Positions 16,232-24,656 of a stretch of DNA of 64,000 nt are shown in pieces. The notes under the pieces were generated by a model. The model worked only from the letters and a program-made list of their open reading frames with translations. It did not search any database and had not been told where the DNA came from. The position numbers and the translations under genes are program-made. The stretch comes from Trichothermofontia sp964536415. GTDB taxonomy: Bacteria > Cyanobacteriota > Cyanobacteriia > B231. The DNA is taken from contig CAZHXN010000004.1 in the NCBI GenBank assembly GCA_964536415.1, forward strand, positions 38,705 to 102,704, in the 5' to 3' direction. Numbering within the stretch: position 1 is the first letter of the stretch; every line of letters begins with the position of its first letter.

Positions 16232-17328
16232 CCCTGAATTCCCTGATCGCGCCGCGTCTCGATCCGAGAAGGGGCCTGCGCGATCGAGCTTGCCAATGCG
16301 GGAGGAAGCTGGTTTTGCCCTATCCTCAAGTCCTTTGTCTCGGCGAAGTCTTATTTGATTACCTGGCCGATGCACCGCTGGAGACGCTACCGGAACCGCC
16401 CGATGCGGCGATCGTAGCGGTCACCCATTGGACTGCCTATGCCGGGGGCGCACCGGCTAATGTGGCCTGTGGTCTGGTCAAGTTGGGGACATCGGCAGGG
16501 TTTATTGGTTGTGTGGGGATGGATGTGGGCGGGGAAGTGCTGGTGCAGATTCTGGCGACGGCGGGGGTGGATCTGACGGGGGTACAGCGTCATCCAGAAT
16601 TGCCCACCCGTCAGGTTTATGTGCTGCGATCGACCACCGGGGAACGCTATTTTGCTGGATTTGGTCACCATCAAGCGGCAGATGCTTTTGCCGATACGGC
16701 CCTCCAGGCAGACGCCTTGCCCGTTGCCCTCTTTGCCCAGGCCCAATATCTTGTTCTGGGAACGCTGATGTTGGCCTATCCCACCAGTTACCAGGCTGTT
16801 CAGCGTGCCCTAGCGTTGGCCCAAACCCATCAGTTAACCGTGGTTCTGGATGTGAATTGGCGGCCCCAGTTCTGGCCCGATTCCTTAATGGCGATCTCCC
16901 ACATTCGGGCCGCGATCGCCCAGGCGACCTTCCTCAAACTCGCTGATGACGAAGCCGAGTGGCTGTTTCAAACCCGTGATCCGGGCGCGATCGCGGCCCA
17001 GTTTCCTAACCTGCACGGCGTTTTGCTCACCCAGGGCGACCAAGGCTGCCGGTACTGGATTCGTGGCCACCAGGATCACTATCCCGCCTTCCCTGTCGCC
17101 GTTGTCGATACCACTGGGGCAGGCGATAGCTTTGTCGCCGCCTTTATCCATCAACTGTGCCAGAGTCAGGAGCAGTGTCTGGCGACGGCTGATCGCATCC
17201 AGGCCACGATCGCCTACGCCAACAGTGTCGGTGCCCTCAGCACGACGCAACCGGGGGCGATTGCCGCTCAACCCACTGCCACCGCTGTCCGTAGCTTTCT
17301 TCAACAACAAGCCCAGCTTTTATCCTAA
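16228..17328 (+). CDS. PfkB-family carbohydrate kinase (fructokinase-like)
   Basis: A ribokinase-fold sugar kinase. PfkB signature 1 is present as GGAPANVACGLVKLG (about residues 73-87 from 16228). Signature 2 is DTTGAGDSFVAAF near 290, whose Asp is the catalytic base. Substrate-lid residues lie in between (FAGFGHHQAADAF). The N-terminal strand QVLCLGEVLFDYLAD is where this family normally begins, so a TTG near 16312 (LPYPQVLCLGE) is a better start than 16228. The sugar is not certain; fructose is the commonest substrate for relatives of this length. Confidence 0.88.
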   Translation: MTLNSLIAPRLDPRRGLRDRACQCGRKLVLPYPQVLCLGEVLFDYLADAPLETLPEPPDAAIVAVTHWTAYAGGAPANVACGLVKLGTSAGFIGCVGMDVGGEVLVQILATAGVDLTGVQRHPELPTRQVYVLRSTTGERYFAGFGHHQAADAFADTALQADALPVALFAQAQYLVLGTLMLAYPTSYQAVQRALALAQTHQLTVVLDVNWRPQFWPDSLMAISHIRAAIAQATFLKLADDEAEWLFQTRDPGAIAAQFPNLHGVLLTQGDQGCRYWIRGHQDHYPAFPVAVVDTTGAGDSFVAAFIHQLCQSQEQCLATADRIQATIAYANSVGALSTTQPGAIAAQPTATAVRSFLQQQAQLLS

Positions 17329-17350
17329 AACAACCCCGAATAAGCCTTTA

Positions 17351-17450
17351 CCTCAATCATAAAGTACAGTTTTACCGGGGTAGGCTGGGGTCAGCCTGCG
17401 GGTGTGGCCCTCACTCTAAATCCCTCTCCCAGCGCGGGAGGCTGTATCCT
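17351..17450 (+). repeat. REP-like dispersed repeat, copy 2
   Basis: Shares about 90 bases with the copy at 23612, including ATCATAAAGTACAGT, ACCGGGGTAGG and CTAAATCCCTCTCCCAG. It lies between the convergent ends of the PfkB kinase and the HD-GYP regulator and can form a hairpin, so it may also work as a transcript end. Directly after it, at 17459-17476, is CACCAAAATCTCAGGAGAGC, a motif repeated at 19649-19668. Confidence 0.75.
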
Positions 17451-17489
17451 ACTTACACCAAAATCTCAGGAGAGCGGCAAAAGCAAAGG

Positions 17490-18503
17490 TTAGGTCACTG
17501 CCGTTGCCGTTGGCTCTGATGGGAGGCTACAGGTGGCAGTCGTTTGGCGGATGAATTCGGCAAATTTAGCAATCAATGCTGGGTTGCGCCATCCCCGCTC
17601 CGTCTCTTGCATCAGAATTTCCAGGGCTTGTTCGGGGGTAAAGGCGGGTTTATAGGGGCGCTCACTGACGAGGGCGTCATAGATGTCGATTATTTGGAAG
17701 ATTTGGGCCAGAAGTGGGATTTCATCCCCTGCAAGCCCATCCGGATAGCCCGTCCCATCCCAGCGCTCATGGTGGTGACGGATAATGGGGAGAACACCCC
17801 GCATCGTGCGTAGGGGTTGACAAATTTTCTCGCCAATGATGACGTGCTGGCGCATGATCTCCCACTCTTCATCGGTCAATTGACCTTTTTTCAATAAAAC
17901 CGCGTCGGGAATCCCCACTTTGCCTATATCGTGCAGGTAGCCCCCCCAGGTAAGATCGCGAATTTCGGTCCGGGTCAGACCTAAAAACTCACCAAAGGCT
18001 TCGCCCAAGTCAACCAACCGTTCACAATGATCGCCGGTACCGGGATCACGACTTTCCACCGTGCGGGCGATCGAGAAAAGAACCTGCTCAGCGTGTTCCA
18101 GATCTTCATTGAGCCGTTTCTGCCGAATCAGCGATTTCACCCGTGCCGAAAGTTCCAAGCGATCGAAGGGCTTGTTCAGGAAGTCATCGGCCCCTGCTTC
18201 AATCCCCCGCAGTCGTGAGTTTTGATCGTTCAGAGCCGTAATAATAATGACGGGGATCAGACGGGTGTGCTCATCCCCTTTTAGCCGGGAACAGACTTCA
18301 AAGCCGTCCAAACCGGGCATCATAATATCCAGCAAAATTAAGTCAGGGTTGATCGCCGTTGTTTGCTCTAGGGCAGAGATCCCATCCTCGGCTTCAAACA
18401 CCTCGTATCCCTCCACAGACAGGAGCGCGGCAGCCGTGGCCCGCCCATAGGGGTTATCATCAACGACCAAAATTCTAGGTGTATCCGAGATAGCAGCATT
18501 CAT
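17490..18503 (-). CDS. Response regulator with HD-GYP phosphodiesterase domain
   Basis: 337 residues. A receiver domain spans about 8-125: the acidic pair is in ILVVDDNPYGR, the phospho-acceptor Asp in DLILLDIMMPGLDGFEV, and the switch Lys in DDFLNKPFDRLEL. A short helix leads to an HD-GYP domain (about 145-325) with DHCERLVDLG, the HD pair in GGYLHDIGKVGIPD, the His in RQHVIIGE, HHERWDGTGYPDGL and ALVSERPYK. HD-GYP proteins hydrolyse cyclic di-GMP, and the metal ligands look intact. The sensor kinase is not adjacent. The ATG at 18503 has weak SD character. Confidence 0.95.
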   Translation of the reverse strand: MNAAISDTPRILVVDDNPYGRATAAALLSVEGYEVFEAEDGISALEQTTAINPDLILLDIMMPGLDGFEVCSRLKGDEHTRLIPVIIITALNDQNSRLRGIEAGADDFLNKPFDRLELSARVKSLIRQKRLNEDLEHAEQVLFSIARTVESRDPGTGDHCERLVDLGEAFGEFLGLTRTEIRDLTWGGYLHDIGKVGIPDAVLLKKGQLTDEEWEIMRQHVIIGEKICQPLRTMRGVLPIIRHHHERWDGTGYPDGLAGDEIPLLAQIFQIIDIYDALVSERPYKPAFTPEQALEILMQETERGWRNPALIAKFAEFIRQTTATCSLPSEPTATAVT

Positions 18504-19016
18504 GGGGGAACTCTCTTACTCCCTACGATATTGAGTCAAGATAGTGGGCAGTTGCGTGCTGATCCCCTCACCAATGGCCCGCCAAGGCGAGCGATCGCCC
18601 CCTCGGAGCAGACTAAACCCATAAGCAAGAGGCAAACGCTAGCTTTCAGGGGGGTTGTGTGCCTAGACCTAGGGTATGGGCAGGGCTATCATCCCTTTTC
18701 CCCCTTAGTATCCTAAACTTGCGGGGATCGATAAAACCGTCTTTTCACGGAAGTCTGCACACCACTCACTGCAGTCTGATCTCGATCACTCAGGCTGGTC
18801 TGAGTGTACCCGTCAATCCTAAGCGAGAGTACGTTGGAGGCCAATCCCTGGTCTGCATGAGTTCGGTGGCTTGTAATCCCGCGCTCGGCAATAACATCTC
18901 CCCTGAGGCAATATGCCCCCAATTCAGCATGAGGATCTAGGCGTAGGCGGAGCGATCGCCTACAATCCAAATGCCGATTTCCATTCACCTTTGTGACCTG
19001 CTGAGTTGTATCTGCT
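18504..19016. other. Intergenic region with two hairpins
   Basis: About 510 bases without a convincing gene. Two perfect 7-bp hairpins are visible: CACTCAG/CTGAGTG at 18787-18806 with the loop GCTGGT, and GTAGGCG/CGCCTAC at 18943-18963, the latter built around a HIP1-like core about 54 bases before the next gene. The stretch 18740-18960 has mixed composition and may encode a structured RNA; I do not recognise a known RNA family. Confidence 0.5.
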
Positions 19017-19454
19017 ATGATTGCCGACTCCTCGACTCCATCTGCTGATTCGCGCGATCGTCTCAGCCGCCGCACCGTTCGCACCGCGTCTCTGCAAGAG
19101 AATCGTCACCGTCGTGCCCATACGTTTCCCCCCGCCTATCGTCCCCAGACGATCGAAGTAGCAATCAAACTGGGCATGAATGTCGTCTTTATTGCTGGCT
19201 GCGTAACCGCCTTAATCCACTTACTGCCCCAGATCAGGAACCAACACCGGGAGTTACAAGAAATCCAGGCGGAAACCACCGTCACCAGAACCCGTGTCGA
19301 ACACTTGCAAGCCGACTTCAATCGTTACTTTGATCCCCAAGAAGCCAAAAGTGTGATGCAGGAACAAGGACATCGGGTTGATCCCAGCCAACGCCGGGTT
19401 GTCTTTGTTGAACCTTCCCCTTCCCCCTCAGCAGCGGCTTCACTCCCAGAATAA
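19017..19454 (+). CDS. Single-pass membrane protein with coiled coil (FtsL-like topology)
   Basis: 145 residues. The N-terminus is basic and Ser/Arg-rich and cytosolic (to about residue 45). YRPQTIEVAIKLGMNVVFIAGCVTALIHLLP follows as a single TM helix (landmark residues Y40 to P70), then a predicted coiled coil (about 71-105, EIQAETTVTRTRVEHLQADF) and RYFDPQEAKSVMQEQGHRVDPSQRRVVFVEP. The FDP...MQEQ...P.QR.VV. ending is conserved in cyanobacterial proteins of this size as I know them, but no function is assigned. The topology is like FtsL/DivIC divisome proteins; homology is not claimed. Confidence 0.7.
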   Translation: MIADSSTPSADSRDRLSRRTVRTASLQENRHRRAHTFPPAYRPQTIEVAIKLGMNVVFIAGCVTALIHLLPQIRNQHRELQEIQAETTVTRTRVEHLQADFNRYFDPQEAKSVMQEQGHRVDPSQRRVVFVEPSPSPSAAASLPE

Positions 19455-19965
19455 GACCTCTTTGGAGGCAAGTTGCTGTGAACTGCCAAGCATCACCGCT
19501 CCTTCAGGACGGTGAGTATGTCAAAGCCTACTAGCATATACTGTCGGTTCTCCTGAGTTTGGTGAGGGCGCTACGCGCCCCCATCATAAACTTGGCATTT
19601 TGGATCTTTTATTTATAGTTATTTATATTTGTAGTTATTTATACTGTTTACGCCAAAATCTCAGGAGAGCTACACTGTCTTGCTGTTGGACAATGCCATA
19701 AAAATAGGGCGTCAATCGCCCTTTGTGTACGTTAGTTATGATCAGACAGTTATGATCAGACTTTGGGATTAGTCATTTGCAGGTTTTCGTCTAACGATCC
19801 AACCCTCTTGCTCTGCTGCTGGAGATAGATCAAGTTTTGGCGTTAATGTAGACAGCAGAAATACCCCAGTTGTATCTGAGTTTGATAGTGATAATATCTA
19901 CCTAAGCAGGTTAATGCAAAAAGAAAATCTATGTAGCGAATGTACCTTGTTCAGACCCGTCAATT
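19455..19965. other. Intergenic region with inverted and tandem repeats
   Basis: Holds an imperfect long inverted repeat (TTCTCCTGAGTTTGG near 19548 against CCAAAATCTCAGGAGAGC near 19651), a GGGCGC-TAC-GCGCCC hairpin at 19566-19580, a terminator-like hairpin at 19706-19722 and a 14-bp tandem duplication AGTTATGATCAGAC at 19734-19761. No gene seen. Confidence 0.6.
19706..19724 (+). terminator. Weak hairpin terminator candidate
   Basis: AGGGCG-TCAAT-CGCCCT followed by TT and preceded by an A-rich run (AAAAAT). It lies between the coiled-coil membrane protein and the opposite-strand 66-residue gene, so it could serve both, although the T-run is short. Confidence 0.35.
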
Positions 19966-20166
19966 CTAGAGCAGTAAACGGGTAACCCGCACATCATATT
20001 CAGTCGCCTTGGGATAATCCCCTGTTGCTTGTCCCCGTGCCATTACATCGGCCTGCTCCCGTGACTCTGCGTCTACTTCGTAGCGAGCAGACATGAGTCG
20101 TGAAGCACTGTCGCTTTGTCCGAGATATTCCTTCATGTCAACGAAGACTTCGTAGGTATGAACCAT
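19966..20166 (-). CDS. Small conserved hypothetical protein
   Basis: 66 residues, from ATG 20166 with AGGAGGGG about 12 bases upstream. The sequence MVHTYEVFVDMKEYLGQSDS, then SARYEVDAESREQADVMARG and a final basic strand (YDVRVTRLLL), looks like a compact alpha/beta protein without membrane segments or cysteines. The spacing of a beta-strand, a helix rich in Ala/Glu and a final strand suggests a small ferredoxin-like fold, but I recognise no family. It is monocistronic, flanked by repeat-rich DNA on both sides. Function unknown. Confidence 0.6.
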   Translation of the reverse strand: MVHTYEVFVDMKEYLGQSDSASRLMSARYEVDAESREQADVMARGQATGDYPKATEYDVRVTRLLL

Positions 20167-20372
20167 TGGACCAGCCCCTCCTGGAGGCGAGTGCAGATGA
20201 GTTAATATCCCCTAGTATAAAAAACGCTTTCCGGGAAAGTTCAGAGTCCAGACGGTTAGTCATATTCCGCAACAGAACGTTGTTGTTTTACATGTTTTGC
20301 AACAGTTGGGGTAAAGTTTTCTGTGGGGAGGGGACTTGAGGCGCAACGGAGGGAGGAACCCTGAACCGGAGG

Positions 20373-21344
20373 TCAGTCTGGCTCAAACGATTTACCAAGG
20401 GCAGCGGGGGGACTGATGAGTAACAACTGCGCGAGGGAACGGCGGCGGCGGGGTGGGAATAGAACTAGGAGCCGATCTAGCCAGTCTCCTGATGTGAGTG
20501 CTAGAGCCACAATCATCAATACGAAGGGGGCCACCGTGAAGACTTGGGTCGGCACGGTGGGAATGGCCGCCTGGGCCACACTCGCCAGGGATTGCAAAAT
20601 CCCAAAGAAGTAGGCTCCCAGGGCAACTCGCAGGGGCTGCCATCCCCCAAAGATGACGATCGCTAGGGCAATCCAACCATAGCCAGCTGTATGGCGATGA
20701 CTCCATCCCGCTTTGAAATCCAGAGAAAACGCGGCCCCGGCAATTCCCACTAATGCTCCTCCCAGGAGGGTATAGAAGTAGCGCCAGAAAATGACATTTG
20801 TTCCCCGTGCGAACGCGGCGGTGGGTTGCTCCCCGATCGCCCGTAGCGTCAGCCCACTGCGGGTGCGGTAGAGATAAAACCAACAAAATCCAATTAAAAG
20901 ATAGCTGCTATAAACCAATACATCGGCCTGAAAAAAGAGGGGACCGATGAGGGGAATTTGCTGCAATCCCGGCAGGGGAAAACTGGGTACCGTAGGACCC
21001 GGTACACGCACCACGGGATTCCCCAAAAACGAGGACAAGTCCCCACACAGGAGGGTCAATACAAACCCGATCGCCACCTGGGACTGGCGCAGGGTAATCG
21101 CCCCATAGGCCACTACCAGAGCAACCAACATGCCCACGATTGCTGCGCCCAGGAAACCCAAGAGGAGGCTGTTGCTCAACTTCGCGATCGCAAAGCCGGT
21201 CATGGCGCTCAGCAGGATGGTTCCCTCCACCGATAGGTTGATCACTCCCGCCCGTTCTGTGAGGGTTTCCCCCATACAGGCAAAAATGAGGGGCGTGGAG
21301 GTGGCGATCGCTGTTGCCAAAATCGTGATTAATTCCGGTCCCAT
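20373..21344 (-). CDS. ABC transporter permease, nucleoside/simple-sugar (BmpC/YufQ) type
   Basis: 323 residues, about 8-9 hydrophobic helices, of the BPD_transp_2 family. The N-terminal segment TPLIFACMGETLTERAGVINLSVEGTIL is typical for the second permease of guanosine/nucleoside importers (YufQ/NupQ-like); its key residues are the E-R-x-G-V-x-N-L-x-V-E-G run. The EAA-like cytosolic region is LYRTRSGLTLRAIGEQPTAA. The usual partners (first permease, two-domain ATPase and Bmp lipoprotein) are not in the window, so either the operon is split or this is an orphan subunit. It lies nine bases behind the DUF3352 gene on the same strand. Confidence 0.88.
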   Translation of the reverse strand: MGPELITILATAIATSTPLIFACMGETLTERAGVINLSVEGTILLSAMTGFAIAKLSNSLLLGFLGAAIVGMLVALVVAYGAITLRQSQVAIGFVLTLLCGDLSSFLGNPVVRVPGPTVPSFPLPGLQQIPLIGPLFFQADVLVYSSYLLIGFCWFYLYRTRSGLTLRAIGEQPTAAFARGTNVIFWRYFYTLLGGALVGIAGAAFSLDFKAGWSHRHTAGYGWIALAIVIFGGWQPLRVALGAYFFGILQSLASVAQAAIPTVPTQVFTVAPFVLMIVALALTSGDWLDRLLVLFPPRRRRSLAQLLLISPPAALGKSFEPD

Positions 21345-21353
21345 CTGTCCTCG

Positions 21354-23027
21354 CTAGGGTGTGCCCTGCTTGAGCCTGACAAAGACATCGTAACGGGTGG
21401 TGCGTTGATCGTTAACCGCTGCTGTCACGCCGATCCCCTGCAAGCCCTCTAGTAACGGTTGACGACGCGCTTTGGGCAGAGGAAGGAGCGGGGTGCGAGT
21501 GTTCAAGGGGTGGCTGAGATCCCAATAAAAATGCCCATTATTCGGATTTAACTGCATGGGGACCGTCGCCTGGTAGGACTCAGATTGACTCAGGGGTTGG
21601 CGGGGGCGGGGGACAAATTGTTCGGCGATCGCTGGTCCGATCGTCAAAAAGGCCGTATTCCCCTCCAACCACCCGTGGGTAACGGTAAGGCCACTGACAG
21701 CAGCAACGGGGGGCGTCCATTGGGTAACGGGTTGGCGGTTGATCGCAATCGGTTCAACTTTGAAGCGATAGCGTTCCTGGACGAAGCGATCGAGGGTTTG
21801 GAAGGCCGTTTCTGCGGCACGGCGATCGCTGGCTTGCACCATGAGGGTTAACCCTGCGGCAAACTGGGGGCGATCGGTCGCAGGCGGTTTCAGTAGGGCT
21901 ACGGCAAACTCGCCGTCCATCCAGCGGAGCCAGTCCTGCTCCAGATCCATCCCCGTGAGCGATTTAACCCCAACCCGCAGGCTATCTGGGTTAATCGGTG
22001 AGTTGGGGTTCGCCTCGGCAGACTGAGTGTAGTCTTGCCAGAGGTGTTGCAGGTTGCCCCCTGTAAACATCAGGAAAGTGCTGTCGGGCAGGCGATCGGC
22101 CATTTTGCTAGCGGTATTGGTCACCCGATTCTTGAAGCTGCTATCGGGTTTAAGCCAGGAGACGCCCTGAAGGGCCATACCGTTATCCTGCCACTGGGCT
22201 GTTACAGCAATGCCCTGTTGCTGTTGTAATTGGGTCAAGGTTTGTGATGGTAAGGATTTGGGAGCCTGACTGAAGCTGAGGGTTGCCGCCTCTGGGACGT
22301 TCAGGTAAAGCTGGGCGAAGGGCTTTTCGGTCTCAATGCTGGCAAAGGCTCGCCGATAGCCCGGTATCTGAGTGAGGGCATTATCGCCCCGATAGGCATC
22401 GATCGCCCGTTCCGTCACTTTTGGATCGGTGGTAATTACCACATAGCGGTTGTCCAGAACCGTTAATGAGAGGGTCTGGGCTGGGTCACCGGGGGTTTCA
22501 AAGATGGCAAAGCCGCGATAGGCCCGCTCTACCCAAGGACGATTCGCCGGGGCCTGGAGGTTGCTCAACACCTGTTTCGCTAAGGCTGGATCGGCGATCG
22601 GCAACACCAGTAAGAACGAGTAGGGGGAACTGGCCTGCGCCTGGGTGGAACTGAGAACCGGCGTGGTGCTCGGCAAAACGGCTAGGGTAAAGGCATCTCC
22701 AATCCAGGGTTGGATATCCCGTTCGTAGGTGTAGCCATTGCGGGTCAGCCAGCGATCGCGCCACTGCCTCAGGGCATCCTGGACGAGGGCACGGGAGCGC
22801 GGGGTACCAAATTCCTGGAGCGGCTGCCATTGGGCTGGATCGGTGCTGAGGGTAACTGTGAGGGGGGCCGATCGTGGGATCACATTAGCCCCCACAGGAA
22901 CAGCGGCCAGATTGGCTTGGCGGTGGGCTAAGGTCCAATAGGCAGCCCCCCCCCCCACAATGAGCAGCAGCGGCGTACCCAGCGTCAGAATTAGAGGGGG
23001 CTGTTTTTTCCGTTTCAGTCTATCCAT
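21354..23027 (-). CDS. DUF3352 domain protein, membrane-anchored
   Basis: 557 residues from ATG 23027 (MDRLKRKKQPPLILTL); an upstream start at 23075 would add a non-conserved 16-residue piece. A basic N-terminus and one TM helix (about 10-30) anchor a large extracytoplasmic domain that matches cyanobacterial DUF3352: PLTVTLSTDPAQWQPLQEFG, VLPSTTPVLSS, LDNRYVVITTDPKVTERAIDAY, LPDSTFLMFTGGNLQHLW, SLTGMDLEQDWLRWMDGEFAVAL. It resembles a solute-binding-like repeated fold, but no ligand or enzyme activity is known. Overlapping expression with the ABC permease downstream is likely (nine-base gap), though a functional link is unproven. Confidence 0.85.
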   Translation of the reverse strand: MDRLKRKKQPPLILTLGTPLLLIVGGGAAYWTLAHRQANLAAVPVGANVIPRSAPLTVTLSTDPAQWQPLQEFGTPRSRALVQDALRQWRDRWLTRNGYTYERDIQPWIGDAFTLAVLPSTTPVLSSTQAQASSPYSFLLVLPIADPALAKQVLSNLQAPANRPWVERAYRGFAIFETPGDPAQTLSLTVLDNRYVVITTDPKVTERAIDAYRGDNALTQIPGYRRAFASIETEKPFAQLYLNVPEAATLSFSQAPKSLPSQTLTQLQQQQGIAVTAQWQDNGMALQGVSWLKPDSSFKNRVTNTASKMADRLPDSTFLMFTGGNLQHLWQDYTQSAEANPNSPINPDSLRVGVKSLTGMDLEQDWLRWMDGEFAVALLKPPATDRPQFAAGLTLMVQASDRRAAETAFQTLDRFVQERYRFKVEPIAINRQPVTQWTPPVAAVSGLTVTHGWLEGNTAFLTIGPAIAEQFVPRPRQPLSQSESYQATVPMQLNPNNGHFYWDLSHPLNTRTPLLPLPKARRQPLLEGLQGIGVTAAVNDQRTTRYDVFVRLKQGTP

Positions 23028-23837
23028 AGAGATCTCTGGGAATGGGATGGGTGCGCAGGTATACCTGTAAGGCAATGATGATAAAACCTAGATCAGGAGG
23101 AGATCAGGAGGGTAACGTTTTTTGTGATCAATTCTAAGCACGCATCAGCATGAATGACAGGGGAGGCTAAAAAACGGCCACCAATCTAGTCAACCGGATG
23201 CCACAAAAACTAATCTAAAGATGGAAGTATGCGATTAGACTTGTCGAGTCTATACCATATTCAAGCACGCTTGTCCTGTATTTATAAATAAGCGATGTGA
23301 TCAAACTTTCCGCCGCGATCAATCTGCACGGAATCGCGATTAATTTTAGTAAGCATTATGGATGTAATACCTGCTCAAATAAAATTGATGACTAATACCT
23401 AAATCCCTACGGTACCCGCTGGTGTCAATGAGCTGAAATCCATGAGCGAATAAGGGGTGATTACGCATCTAGAGAGCGTTATAGATAACCTGTGCCTATT
23501 CTTGATACCCCTCTTTTGTCACTTCAGGGAGAATAAAATCGTTCCAGCATCAGGGAAGGCTTATCAGCTATGTTTTCTGACATTTTTCTGACATTAAGTT
23601 CCTACAGCCTTTAGCTTAATCATAAAGTACAGTGTTACCGGGGTAGGATGGGGGCAGCCCGCTGGTGCGACCCTCACCCTAAATCCCTCTCCCAGAGCGG
23701 GAGAGGGACTTGAAAATCCGGCTCCCCTTCTCCCCATCCCCCCGCAAACGGGGGGTTAGGGGGGCTGGGAGCAGGGGTTGGGGGATGCGGGCTGCCGGTC
23801 GGATCGAGATCCAAGCCTTAACGGTGTACTGAGTAAA
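23028..23837. other. Long intergenic region at the edge of the accessory region
   Basis: About 810 bases. The part nearest the DUF3352 gene contains the tandem pair AGATCAGGAGG at 23091-23113. Bases 23160-23600 are AT-richer with many stops and no recognisable gene; TTTTCTGACA is duplicated near 23573-23595. The right part is the dispersed repeat at 23612-23790. Confidence 0.6.
23612..23790 (+). repeat. REP-like dispersed repeat, copy 3 (longest)
   Basis: Composite of three parts: ATCATAAAGTACAGTGTTACC to GGGGCAGCC (shared with copy 2), CCTAAATCCCTCTCCCAGAG with GGGAGAGGGACTTGAAAATC (shared with copy 4), and a CCCCCCGCAAACGGGGGG hairpin followed by TTAGGGGGGCTGGGAG (also shared with copy 4). 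The hairpins make a bidirectional transcript end plausible. Confidence 0.8.
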
Positions 23838-24497
23838 TTAGGTAAAGGCTGTAACATCTAGGCAGCGTCGTACGATCGTCTCTATCTCCAAACCAACAAT
23901 GCCTTGCTCTTGTAACAATGGGTTGCTAGAGCTAGCAAAGGTAACTACAGATTTTCCTGCTGAAATCAAGCTTTGGGCAAAAGCTAGGGTTTTGCTGTTA
24001 GGGGCGGCGTAGGCAATAAAGATAGTATGAGCGATCGCCCCAATCATTTCATTCCGTTTGCCCGCCAGTTCAGCCGTGACACGGGGATAGCTACTGCTAA
24101 AGGGTGAGATGAGCAGTAAGCGATTTTCAACCATCGCCTGTTTTTGTGCTGGGGAGAGGCGGATTTTGTGGAGACTGCGGGCAGGACAGTGGATAATCGG
24201 TTGAGTGCCACGGAGCAAAATTTTGAGGCAGTCTTGTTCGATCGGAGTGTGGAAACCGCTAATGATGGGAATGGCTTGATCCCGCAAGCTCTGAGCGAGG
24301 TCGTAAGTTTTAAGGATGAGATCTCCAGGACATTGTTTAGAGCAGAAAAGGGCGATCGCAGGGTTTTGCAGTAAGTTGACAGCACCAATTGCATTCAGTA
24401 TTGGTGCTGATTTGAATGCCCGACATATTTTAAGTACAGCAGGATAGGTTAAATCCCTGGATGTGATGCTTCGTAAATCAAGAGTGGGGGCAGACAT
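23838..24497 (-). CDS. DprA/SLOG-like Rossmann protein in a defence context
   Basis: 219 residues from ATG 24497. The C-terminal two thirds resemble the DprA/Smf (SLOG) nucleotide-binding fold: HCPARSLHKI, ENRLLLISPFSSSYPRVTAELAGKRNEMIGAIAHTIFIAYAAPNSKT (key features: S-P-F, A-x-K-R-N, I-G, and a small-residue strand end) and LISAGKSVVTF. In DprA the corresponding elements are GSR..., SExP...F..RNRiIsgLa and the 'a..GR.v..vPG' strand. The classical GSRxxS start and GIDxxAH motif are weak, and the protein lacks the N-terminal SAM and C-terminal winged-helix parts of full DprA. SLOG proteins in such loci act as nucleotide sensors or are linked to restriction modules. It is the last gene of the minus-strand restriction/toxin-antitoxin run. 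Confidence 0.65.
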   Translation of the reverse strand: MSAPTLDLRSITSRDLTYPAVLKICRAFKSAPILNAIGAVNLLQNPAIALFCSKQCPGDLILKTYDLAQSLRDQAIPIISGFHTPIEQDCLKILLRGTQPIIHCPARSLHKIRLSPAQKQAMVENRLLLISPFSSSYPRVTAELAGKRNEMIGAIAHTIFIAYAAPNSKTLAFAQSLISAGKSVVTFASSSNPLLQEQGIVGLEIETIVRRCLDVTAFT

Positions 24498-24529
24498 GGC
24501 CAATTGATTAGCTTTCAGGCAAAGTTAAA

Positions 24530-24655
24530 GACTCAATATAAGCCAGCAGTTGAGGTAAGTTTTCGTTGATGACTGTCCATAGTTAAGTTGCGGTGTAATC
24601 ATCAGTCATCCCCTCCGTTGTCTCTGCCCATGCGGTATTGGGCAAGAACGTGATC
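24530..24655 (-). pseudogene. Third methylase 3'-end remnant fused to an MntA-head remnant
   Basis: Bases 24655-24602 read DHVLAQYRMGRDNGGDD-stop, the end of the methylase (DRVLAQ...YRMGRDSGGDD) with the intervening 18 residues deleted. The stop overlaps an ATG at 24602 as TGATG, exactly like the real methylase/MntA junction. The following bases, ATGATTACACCGCAACTTAA, match the mntA start ATGACTACACTGCAACTCAA at most positions, then diverge and stop after 25 codons. It is a relic of a tandem duplication of the methylase-end/mntA-start segment. Confidence 0.75.
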
Positions 24656-24656
24656 A

